From a virus: a stretch of DNA of 64,000 bases. The translations under genes and the position numbers were made by a program. The notes under the pieces are model-generated. The model saw nothing but the letters and a program-made list of their open reading frames with translations. It did no database searches and was not told the origin of the DNA. The number at the start of each line of letters is the position of its first letter. The first letter of the stretch is position 1. Positions 1 to 7,800 of this stretch are shown here, in pieces. The stretch covers positions 124,001 to 188,000 of IMG/VR virus record IMGVR_UViG_3300045996_002337; one strand, 5' to 3'.

Positions 1-391
1 CTGCCAGAGCTTCCGCGGACGTGAAGGTCTTCTTCGTCTTGCACGCGATCGAGCCGTCCGCCAGCAGAACCGGCGTGATCATCGAACCATCACGCTTGTC
101 CATCACACGAACGATCCGATTCCAAGGAATCAGGTCGGGCTGCGTGGATTCGTTTTCGCCAACGTTTTGGAACTTGTGAAGGGTTCGCGCTACCACTCGC
201 CCCGTCGAGGTGTCGAAGGTGATACCACGGCATTCTTTGTACCAATCTTCGTGCTCACCGCGGAAGGTGTCTTCGTCTTGGAGCATGTAGCAGATGACGG
301 TCGTGCCGTTGGGCTGCTCAGCCACTCGGAACTGCGAGTTGCCTTCGATGTATGGGAGTAGATCATTGATGTGATTGATAGTTGGAAACAT
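1..391 (-). CDS. rnlA: T4 Rnl1-type RNA ligase, 3' part cut by window edge
   Basis: Translating the minus strand from the ATG at 391 gives 130 residues with no stop before the edge, so about two thirds of the protein is missing. The residues resemble the N-terminal adenylyltransferase domain of T4 RNA ligase 1 (gp63): an ECRGITFD stretch (53-60), an LHKFQNVGEN stretch, then the nucleotidyltransferase motif I MDKRDGSM, whose lysine is residue 99, the same number as the T4 Rnl1 nucleophile. The family joins 5'-phosphate and 3'-OH RNA ends with ATP and repairs tRNA broken by host anticodon nucleases. Fits with KptA and Thg1-like genes elsewhere in the window. Family call is firm; completeness cannot be judged. 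Confidence 0.88.
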   Translation of the reverse strand, partial: MFPTINHINDLLPYIEGNSQFRVAEQPNGTTVICYMLQDEDTFRGEHEDWYKECRGITFDTSTGRVVARTLHKFQNVGENESTQPDLIPWNRIVRVMDKRDGSMITPVLLADGSIACKTKKTFTSAEALA

Positions 392-400
392 TTTGATTCC

Positions 401-733
401 TTAGGCCACTTCGACTTGTGCTTCGACAAACGCGACATAGTCGGCGTACGGAATCGGCATGATGTCGTCTTGTTGGGTGATCACACACCAACCATTCTTG
501 TTGTAGTTTTGCTTCCTCGAGCACGGATAGAACATGTCGTCTTTCAGAACACCGATCGCTTGCCAGACCGACGGCGCGTCGAAGTCGAAACCGTAGAAGG
601 CCTTGAACTCACCGAAGATCACGAAACCCATTTCGTCGTATCGAACGACGTCTTTTGCCCGCCGCTGACCTTTCTTGCGGGTCGGAAAGCAAGCGGGGAA
701 GACATCACGACCGGCGGGTTTCTTGTCAGACAT
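401..733 (-). CDS. hypothetical protein (110 aa)
   Basis: Not recognised. A soluble, basic-then-acidic 110-residue protein lying just upstream of the RNA ligase gene on the same strand (9-nt gap), so probably co-transcribed with it. GGAAC lies about 7 nt before the ATG, and a promoter of the TGTACA/TAGAAT type lies at 763-791. Confidence 0.7.
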   Translation of the reverse strand: MSDKKPAGRDVFPACFPTRKKGQRRAKDVVRYDEMGFVIFGEFKAFYGFDFDAPSVWQAIGVLKDDMFYPCSRKQNYNKNGWCVITQQDDIMPIPYADYVAFVEAQVEVA

Positions 734-762
734 TTCGAGTTCCGTTTTGATTCGATAGATGT

Positions 763-791
763 ATTCTAACTCGAACCTGTATTTCTGTACA
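763..791 (-). promoter_or_regulatory. promoter, TGTACA-N17-TAGAAT
   Basis: The minus strand reads TGTACA, a 17-nt spacer containing ACAGGTTC, then TAGAAT. The flank ACATCTAT after the -10 is identical to that after the -10 at 56198-56203, and both promoters start TTGATGTACA. It should drive the 401-733 gene and the RNA ligase. Confidence 0.7.
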
Positions 792-808
792 TCAAATAAG
801 TGTAACGA

Positions 809-1063
809 TCAGGCTTGAGGTGTAGGCACGAGCCGGTGTGGGAATACGGAGCCTGTCGAGTTTACATCTTGCTCTTCGACCATCACACCATGACGATACA
901 CTTCAACGCGAGTGAAGTTCAACGTAACCTTGTCGCCAAGCTTTCCGTGAAGGATGTTCTTGGCCACCCCGAAGGCGATTTGGTTGTACTCTTCCTTGTC
1001 ACCACCGACGTGAATGAGATACTCGCGACCGAGCACGACATCTTGCATGAATGCGTCTCTCAT
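809..1063 (-). CDS. hypothetical protein (84 aa)
   Basis: Not recognised. It shares one base with the stop codon of the gene upstream (1063-1473), so translation is probably coupled. The sequence looks like a small beta-rich soluble protein with no membrane segment. Confidence 0.65.
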   Translation of the reverse strand: MRDAFMQDVVLGREYLIHVGGDKEEYNQIAFGVAKNILHGKLGDKVTLNFTRVEVYRHGVMVEEQDVNSTGSVFPHRLVPTPQA

Positions 1064-1473
1064 TACTTCACCAGCTCGTGAAGCGTGCCATCGGCCTTGC
1101 GACGACGAACTTCAGATTTCGAGATGCCATACTTCGCGGAGATTTCAGCCACCGTGCCAAGCTCGTGCGGCTGCTGATTCGCCTTCAGCTCTTCGAGAAC
1201 GACGGCTTTAGCAGCTTTTCGTTCTTGGTGATCTTCCTTGAAAGCGTAGTCCATCAAGATTTGGAGCTGATGCTTGAAGTTAGCCTTGATATTTTCGAGG
1301 CGCACAATGGCATCCGCTTCGTCTTTGGCATTCAGCTTGGCAGTTTCGAACAGGACTTCATCGTGCGAACCCATCGCAATACACGTGATGATCGTGAGTT
1401 GATCAGGACCAGGGGTAATTGCGCCAGAGATGATGCTCAGCCCACGCAGTGACAGTTCAGTGTTGATTTTCAT
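1063..1473 (-). CDS. small protein with C-terminal helix-turn-helix-like segment
   Basis: 136 residues. The C-terminal part (about 105-136) has the pattern EISAKYGISKSEVRRRK, a typical helix-turn-helix arrangement with a basic recognition helix; the middle (about 55-95) is a charged, probably coiled-coil helix. A DNA-binding or regulatory role is inferred from this pattern alone. Sits between two small unknown genes with near-zero spacing. Confidence 0.6.
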   Translation of the reverse strand: MKINTELSLRGLSIISGAITPGPDQLTIITCIAMGSHDEVLFETAKLNAKDEADAIVRLENIKANFKHQLQILMDYAFKEDHQERKAAKAVVLEELKANQQPHELGTVAEISAKYGISKSEVRRRKADGTLHELVK

Positions 1474-1475
1474 GA

Positions 1476-1817
1476 TCAGGCCTTTTTAACGTAGTGGGCA
1501 GTCATTGCGATCCGGACTTCAGGATTTGCCAATTGAGCGCAAACCGCTTTGAGGCCTTCAGCTGTTTCGTAGAAATAATCGACGATGAACACCCCCTCAA
1601 TCCCGAAGAGGCGGACAGTATCACCAACCCGATAGGAGCCAGTGTTACACGTGTATTCCAGCAGTTCAAGCTGATCCGGCAGAAAGAAATCCACCGTCGA
1701 ATCGGCGATCTGCTCTGCCTTAATCATGTTGAGAGCAAATCCCTTGATACAATATTCGGGAGAGCCACGTTTTCCAGCTTCGCGAACGATTTGGCCGACT
1801 TCGAAGGTGATGTTCAT
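1476..1817 (-). CDS. hypothetical protein (113 aa)
   Basis: Not recognised. First gene after the promoter at 1824-1852: its ATG begins 6 bp after the TATAAT box, so the mRNA is probably leaderless. The VGDTVRLFGIEGVFIVDYF segment suggests a small beta-barrel (SH3/KOW-like) fold; this is only an impression. Confidence 0.68.
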   Translation of the reverse strand: MNITFEVGQIVREAGKRGSPEYCIKGFALNMIKAEQIADSTVDFFLPDQLELLEYTCNTGSYRVGDTVRLFGIEGVFIVDYFYETAEGLKAVCAQLANPEVRIAMTAHYVKKA

Positions 1818-1823
1818 GAATGA

Positions 1824-1852
1824 ATTATATCCATAACATCACAGGTTGTACA
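1824..1852 (-). promoter_or_regulatory. promoter, TGTACA-N17-TATAAT, 6 bp from ATG
   Basis: Minus strand: TGTACA (1847-1852), 17-nt spacer starting ACCTGT, TATAAT (1824-1829), then 6 nt to the ATG at 1817. One of the clearest members of the class that recurs in this window. Confidence 0.8.
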
Positions 1853-1855
1853 CAA

Positions 1856-2173
1856 CTATTTTCCTGCTTTTATGCAGGCCAAAAGAAATGTTGCGCGATC
1901 GTCGGCGTTAGCGTCCTTGGTGATCTTAGTTGGGGGCGTCACCTCTTTCTCGCCAATTTGGCAGGTGATTACCCCGTCGAGCTTGCACACAACTGGGTCT
2001 TTTGATTTCTGTGGTGCAATGATCACAGTCTCTGGCGCACGAGGGTAATTAAGATTTGCCTTAATCTCGCATGTGGCCCGCAGTCGCGTTGTGTCGTCAA
2101 TGGTGGATTGGTTCATTGGCTGTGGAGACGAGCACCCCGCCAATGTGAGCAACAGAATCTGGTGAATACGCAT
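1856..2173 (-). CDS. small lipoprotein
   Basis: The start is the internal ATG at 2173, which gives MRIHQILLLTLAGCSS: short basic N-terminus, hydrophobic core, lipobox LAGC with Cys at residue 14. The mature part has about 92 residues with four further cysteines (CE, CK, CQ, C near the end), likely disulfide-bonded in the periplasm. Directly follows a 50-residue membrane protein gene (2178-2330). Function unknown; an outer-membrane spanin lipoprotein was considered but not supported. Confidence 0.7.
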   Translation of the reverse strand: MRIHQILLLTLAGCSSPQPMNQSTIDDTTRLRATCEIKANLNYPRAPETVIIAPQKSKDPVVCKLDGVITCQIGEKEVTPPTKITKDANADDRATFLLACIKAGK

Positions 2174-2177
2174 ATGC

Positions 2178-2330
2178 TTACCCCCAAAAATGTAGGGCAA
2201 GCGTCAACATCAAATTTACAGCAAAAAGCCCGGCAACTGCATGTTGAAGTCGCTTGATCTGTTTTGTCTGCTTTTCATCTACTTTGTTAAGATCTGTTTT
2301 TGTGACCGCGTTGTCACTTAGTATCTTCAT
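2178..2330 (-). CDS. small C-terminally anchored membrane protein (50 aa)
   Basis: An ATG-to-TAA frame encoding a charged, coiled-coil-like N-terminal half (with KVDEKQTKQIKRLQ) and one hydrophobic segment at about residues 31-49 (AGLFAVNLMLTLALHF). The stop lies 4 nt from the start of the lipoprotein gene downstream, and the gene fills what would otherwise be a gap. Function unknown. Confidence 0.6.
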   Translation of the reverse strand: MKILSDNAVTKTDLNKVDEKQTKQIKRLQHAVAGLFAVNLMLTLALHFWG

Positions 2331-2344
2331 GATGGTAGAAAATC

Positions 2345-3064
2345 CTATTCGTAGACCACCTCTCCCTTTTTCAAGGTTACTGGTGTCTGTTGGTTGATGT
2401 TGATGGGTGTAACTGCCTTACCCGGCTTTTTATATGAAGTGTTTTCGGATAGGCCAGATTCAAACCTCGCGTCTGAGTCTGCGGCAATCTCTGATATCTT
2501 GATCTTAATCGGTTCTGCTTTATTCTTCGATGGAGAAGGAAGTGGGGTACGCACCGGCGTAAATGTCTTCTTAGTGGTTTCCTTCATCAACTTTAAACTT
2601 TCGGCTTGAGGTGTCTTCGGCGCAGGAGGAGGGGCCGGCGTGTAAGTTGGAGTTGGAGGAACTACTGGCTTTTCTGGTGGCAGTGGCGTGGGCTCTTCAA
2701 CCTTCTTCAATGGCACCGCCCCACCCTCATCTTCCCATGTCTCAGTTTGTTGAGGGGTTTGGGTTGGAGTTGGAGGTGTGATTGTTTCTGCTGCAATAGA
2801 CGCACGCGATGCAATTGTCATTTTCTTCTTAAGTGGAGTGAAGAGCCGGCTGTTAACAAGGACCTCCACCCGCACGTCATAGTCATTAGCAGTGAATTCT
2901 TCAGGAATGAATACGTCACTTACCCAGCTGTCACCACTCTTCACAGCGTTAAAGCTGAGGTCGGCGTTGGGCGTTTCAATTACGAAACGCACAATGGGAG
3001 CGGACGAGGAGCCGTTCACATTCACCTTGAACGAAACTTGATTGTGCTTGCCAATTTCTATCAT
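2345..3064 (-). CDS. probable virion protein with proline-rich linker
   Basis: 239 residues. The N-terminal ~80 residues look like an immunoglobulin-type beta-sandwich (IGKHNQVSFKVNVNG, DVRVEVLVNSRLFTPL), followed by a long Pro/Thr-rich linker (about 95-170) and a short charged C-terminus. Overlaps the upstream gene by 4 nt and is the distal member of the tail-fibre operon 2345-13230, so a structural or decorative role is inferred from position. No specific family recognised. Confidence 0.55.
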   Translation of the reverse strand: MIEIGKHNQVSFKVNVNGSSSAPIVRFVIETPNADLSFNAVKSGDSWVSDVFIPEEFTANDYDVRVEVLVNSRLFTPLKKKMTIASRASIAAETITPPTPTQTPQQTETWEDEGGAVPLKKVEEPTPLPPEKPVVPPTPTYTPAPPPAPKTPQAESLKLMKETTKKTFTPVRTPLPSPSKNKAEPIKIKISEIAADSDARFESGLSENTSYKKPGKAVTPININQQTPVTLKKGEVVYE

Positions 3065-3447
3065 GTTGTGATCTCCAGTTCAGAGATATTTACAGTCACC
3101 AAATCATCATCTGAACTAATTTCAAGATCTGTGACAACTACGAACTCAAAACGCGTGGACATTTCTTGCGTCTCGATTCCTTGAACACCATCCATCTCTA
3201 CGGTAACTGAGACGAACGGCTGCTCCCAGTTTAATGGTGGCTGCTCAAGTTCTGGTGGGCGGTATGTGGCCGGATAGAGCTCAGGTCTAGTAGGGATTGC
3301 CCATCCGCCACCAGCTGGAGGTCGTGTCTCAGTTGGCGGAATATCTGGGCGCGCCTCAAGAATAAGACGCGCAAGCACCTTGGCGCGCTGCGTACCACAG
3401 AACGAATCAATGGTCGTCGTGCCGATGGTGCAGTAATTGATCGCCAC
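3061..3447 (-). CDS. hypothetical structural-region protein (128 aa)
   Basis: Not recognised. Has a Pro/Gly-rich middle (residues 35-75) flanked by beta-type sequence. It abuts the 179-residue gene upstream (stop 3447/3448) and overlaps the next gene by 4 nt. Placed in the virion block only by context. Confidence 0.6.
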   Translation of the reverse strand: MAINYCTIGTTTIDSFCGTQRAKVLARLILEARPDIPPTETRPPAGGGWAIPTRPELYPATYRPPELEQPPLNWEQPFVSVTVEMDGVQGIETQEMSTRFEFVVVTDLEISSDDDLVTVNISELEITT

Positions 3448-3987
3448 TTAGATAGCCTCGTCAGGGTGACTTACCGTCAGATCTTCAGCGAAGCTCTCTG
3501 CCCACCCATTGGTGAAGTCATAACTGAGAGGGTCTGGAGACGACAACATAGCTTGACGGTGCTCTTCAGCTTTAGCAAAGATGAGTTGGTCATGCAACGC
3601 AGTCGCTTGGAAAATTTGAGTGGCAAGTGCTGGTGTCATTGGAACAAAGGTACCCTGCATAGTTTTCCACATAATTCCGGCTGGCATGTTTGCGCCAAAC
3701 ATTACAAGTGCTAACTGCTGGATTCTAGATGTATCGTCGGAGTGAAACCAATTCTCTCCCACCTTTACACCGGCCGACTTACGACGGTCTCGCTCAGCCT
3801 GGATGTCTCTCCAGCAACGAGTGCGAAGCAGTGAATCCATTTCTTGATCAAGCACTTCTTTTGGAGGAATAGGTTCAGAAGAGATGGACACCAGTTCGTC
3901 GTACACCCGCCCCTCGCCCACGGCGGTCGCTTGAACCTCAGGGTGAAATTCAGAAAGCACCTCTACGTAGCTCGGTTTGATTGCCAT
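3448..3987 (-). CDS. hypothetical protein of the tail-fibre operon (179 aa)
   Basis: Not recognised by sequence. Soluble and mostly helical. The WRDIQAERDRRKSAGVKV segment resembles the short C-terminal domain found in many phage tail-fibre assembly proteins (DUF4376-like: W..I...RD......V.V....) followed by a helical region. Position directly after two fibre genes fits a fibre-assembly or chaperone role; this is an inference. Confidence 0.5.
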   Translation of the reverse strand: MAIKPSYVEVLSEFHPEVQATAVGEGRVYDELVSISSEPIPPKEVLDQEMDSLLRTRCWRDIQAERDRRKSAGVKVGENWFHSDDTSRIQQLALVMFGANMPAGIMWKTMQGTFVPMTPALATQIFQATALHDQLIFAKAEEHRQAMLSSPDPLSYDFTNGWAESFAEDLTVSHPDEAI

Positions 3988-4859
3988 TAGATAATCTCCA
4001 AAATTCGGTACTCGGTCACCATCGCGCTTCCGTAGCTACCAGACGTTCCTTGGTTCACCCCCATTGTAACGGCAGCTGTTGAGGTGTTGAGGTGTCCAAG
4101 GCGCGCGCTGAAGGTGATGGCCGCAGTTGAAGGGGCCGTATAAACCGCCTGCATAGCTAGGTTTTGAACACCGACTGCGAAGGTGGCGGCAGTGACCGCC
4201 TGATGTTGAACCACCATGCCGATGCATGTAGTCCCTGCAAACGCAGTAGAAAACAACGATCTAGCGGTGGCTGTGGTGTAGGCGCTGATCGTGAATTGAA
4301 TTACCAAGCTCGACCCTGTGACCAGCGGGGTGAATGACTGAGTCCAAATTTGAAAACCTTCGGTCGCAGTTGGTACAGTTGTTGTTGCCTTACCGGCCAC
4401 AGAGCTCGTCGTTGCATTGATCGGACCAGCTACCGACTGAATAACGCGGGCATATGGGAGCCACGCGCCATTTGAAAAGACCTCAGGCTCCAGCAACGTT
4501 GAATTGTATCGATGCTCACCCACAGAAGGCGTTAACGATCGCTGCGCAGTCGTGCCAACTGGTGGGACAAATCCTTCAGAGCCGGGCATAATGAGGTTTG
4601 GTGCCAAGCCGACCTGATGTCCGTTGATAGTTGTTTCGTTAGCTGTTTGAATGGGCGCAGAAACCAATATCCATGTGGAACCGTTATCTTGCCAAATCGT
4701 GTGGTTCGTGCTGTCGATAAAGAGCCGATTAGTTACGCCTGCTGTGGGGCGATTTGCAAGTGGGCCAGACAGCACGCTACCCACCTGACCTGTTAGGAGG
4801 GGCTCTCCATTAACGTCAGGGGTTTCCAAAAAAGAAAGCTTACCAAGATGGGTTGCCAT
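3987..4859 (-). CDS. tail fibre / receptor-region protein (290 aa)
   Basis: Low-complexity Thr/Ala/Ser-rich beta sequence typical of fibres. Two stretches, GLAPNLIMPGSEGFVPPVG and TTAQRSLTPSVGEHRYN, closely match segments of the giant fibre next door (GLAPNTILPGQGATTIPTG; TTAQRPEPTPGMLRFN), so this is a diverged relative of its N-terminal module. The C-terminal 130 residues are a probable beta-sandwich head. Overlaps the next gene by 1 nt. Confidence 0.7.
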   Translation of the reverse strand: MATHLGKLSFLETPDVNGEPLLTGQVGSVLSGPLANRPTAGVTNRLFIDSTNHTIWQDNGSTWILVSAPIQTANETTINGHQVGLAPNLIMPGSEGFVPPVGTTAQRSLTPSVGEHRYNSTLLEPEVFSNGAWLPYARVIQSVAGPINATTSSVAGKATTTVPTATEGFQIWTQSFTPLVTGSSLVIQFTISAYTTATARSLFSTAFAGTTCIGMVVQHQAVTAATFAVGVQNLAMQAVYTAPSTAAITFSARLGHLNTSTAAVTMGVNQGTSGSYGSAMVTEYRILEII

Positions 4860-4895
4860 TATGCCATTGCTCCATTAGAATATGTATAGGCCATG

Positions 4896-7800
4896 TTACG
4901 TCAACTCCACTGTAAGTTCTGCGAGCAGGAAGCTCGAAGCTAGGTTTGATCCCGTGGTGCCCGTGACTCTTCTTGTGACTTCAAACTGGTACAGATTGCC
5001 AGGTGTAAGGCCCATTGCCGTGAGCGTTGAAGTAAAGCTTGCCTGCAGGAAGTTAGCATTAGCGGGGACCGCGATTTCACCAATTTCTTTCGCCGCGGCC
5101 CAGCCCGCAGAACCTGCTGTCATGGCGCTGCCATTTGGAATTTGGCGCGCATAAAGTCTAAAGGCTGCAACAGAAAGTGCCCCCTGTGCGACTTGAGCTC
5201 TTCCATGAAACCTGAACGTAATCGCCCCGCTACCAGTTGGGATCGAGCTAAGAAGGCCGATACCCTGCTCTGTCGTGTTGCTGAACTGTCGAACTGTCAG
5301 TGAAGAGAATGTTGGATCGGAAATGACAGGAGCTGTTGCGTTGATGGCCCAGTCAGCAGTCTGCGGCGTCTCGAGATCGGTTGCAGAATAGCTTCGGCGT
5401 AGACCGACGTTCACCGTTGAAACACCTGAACCGGAGTCTGCTACAGAAATTGCTGCGCCAGTGAAGTTCAGCCGTGTTGCTGCCGTGGTGATTGTCACTC
5501 CGTCCTTTGAGGTAATAACTGAGGACGGAGTGGATCCACCAGCTACAACGCCTAGACCGTTTGCGATTACAACGATTCTCAACGTGCGGCTGTTTCCAAT
5601 AACGGCGACGCGGACAGTGTTTGCATTCGTTAGAACAATTGAATCTGCTGTCACGACCGAGTTATCTGCGGTGTCAAACAGCGTGATGACGACGTTAGTT
5701 GTGCCAAGGTTGTGAGCAAAGTCCTGGTAGTAGCGCGTTCCAGAAATCAGTGTCCAGGTGTTCAAGACCCCTGAAGCTGTTCCTGTTGCGACCGCGCTGT
5801 TGACCCAGTTTGTGCCATTGAATGATAGCAACTGATTTGCGGCCGGGGCTGTCAGTGCAACGTTTGAAAGTTCCCCGAACCCTAGCTTGCGGAAAGCAGG
5901 TGTACCGCCCGCGATTGGTGCAACAAACACCGCGCTTGCTGTTTGAGAAGCCAGGGTAGCCGTGATGGTGCCTGTCGTCGTTACTGGCGACGAAGCTACA
6001 GTGAAAATGCTTGGTAGTGAAAGACCAACGGAAGTAACTCCGGTGTTGCTGATCGTTGGGTTACCTGCCACTCCGGATCCGTTAGCAATTGAGATACCTG
6101 TTCCAGCTGTCAGCGTGCGCGTTGCGGAAGCCCCTGTCCCGGTGACCGCGTACATGCCGGTGGTTGTGGTGGTTGCTAAGGCAGTTAGATCGGAGTCCAG
6201 TGGCTGTGCGTCACTGATACCATATCCAGCTAGAGTTGTTGGGTTAGTTCCACTTGTTACGCGCCCATACTCATCTGTGGTGACCGAGCGATATGTCCCT
6301 GAAGTTCCTACCGCATTTAGTGAAACTGTCGGTGCACCCGCAACACCGTCACCATTGTTGACCGTGATTCCAGATCCACCCGTGATTGCCCGAGTGGTCC
6401 ATGTATCATTGGCGGTTCTAACCGTGATGCCTGTTGTTGTCAGTCCTTCAACTGCCGCCAGATCATTTGCAAGTCCAAGAGTGAGTGTTCCACTGGTCGT
6501 GATCGGAGAGCCAGCAACGGTAATGCCTGCAACTGGCGCCTCCATTGCAACCGATGTAACAGAGCCGGCAGGGAGAACAACAACGCCAGTCATGCCATTA
6601 ACTGATGTGACTGAGTCTGTTGGGGATAGAAGTTCCTGCCAGTTATTGATGTTCGCGGATGGTGACGTACGAAGAATGAACGATTTGTTTAGGTCGGTTC
6701 TAACGGCGACGTCGCCAACTTCAGCAACAAGTGAGATCATCGCCGCCTCACTAGCTACAACAAACGTGTCGCTGATCGCTAGAGCAGGAATCTGCGCCTG
6801 TGAAAGTTTTCCGGTGTTGTCAAGTGTGGCTACGCCGTTAACAGCTCCAAGTTGTGAAGTGGAGACCGCATCCGTAATTTCATAACCCGCCAAGGTTGTT
6901 GGGTTAGTTCCACCTGTTACACGGCCGTACTCATCTGTGGTAACTGAACGATATGTGCCAGCCCCTCCAATTGAGGTAAGGTCAAGAACCACGTTTCCTG
7001 CAATGCCTGCACCATTAGTCAGTGAGAGAGTTGTAGTGGTGATTGAGCGATTGGCCCAAGTATTGGCAGCGGTGCGAACCGCAAAACCAGTTCCGGCCAA
7101 ACCTTCAACTCCCGCTAGGTCGCCAGCAAGTGCGAATGTGATGTTACCACCCACGCCAGCAGGGTTGGTAATGGTGATGCCTGCGGCTGGAGCAACGAGG
7201 GTTCTGATCGCCCATGTGTCTGCGCCCGACCGAACAGGAATGCCCGTTGTTGAAAGCGCCTCGATCGCCGCCAGGTCATTGGCCAGTGCAAAAGTCGGTG
7301 ATCCAGCAATTCCATCTGGATTCGTAATCGTAACGCCAGCTGCCGGGGCAACGAGTGAACGTGTGACTGAAGTTCCCGCACCAGTCACCGCGTAAAAGCC
7401 GGTGCTTCCGATGCCTGACAGCGCGGTAAGATCAGCATTGAGCGGCTGCGCATCCGTGATGCCATAGCCAGTCAAGGTCGTCGGTGCATTGACAATAGCA
7501 GCGTGTGGAACTTCATTCGTGCCAGCAGTCACACGCCCAAATGCATCCGTGGTAACGCTTTGATATGTCCCAGGGGTGCCAATTGTGGTAAGCGCGATGC
7601 TGACGTTACCAGCTACACCATCACCATTTTCTACTGCCAGGTTAGCGTCCGATGTGATGCTACGTGCCACCCATGTGTTCGGCGCAGTTCGTACAGGAAA
7701 ACCCGTTTCAGCGAAGGCGGCAAGAGAGGTAAGTTCAGTGCTGGCCGGCTGAAGACCTTCAACTGCGTGGGTGTGATCCGCACGCGATAGGTTGTTAGAG

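Noticed and set aside
1856-2330. Spanin pair (lipoprotein plus small TM protein)
   Set aside because: The small protein has its TM at the C-terminus, and the lipoprotein is long and Cys-rich rather than Pro-rich; topology does not fit i-spanin/o-spanin.
5962-6885. 307-codon plus-strand open frame
   Set aside because: Produced by the repeated fibre sequence read in antisense.
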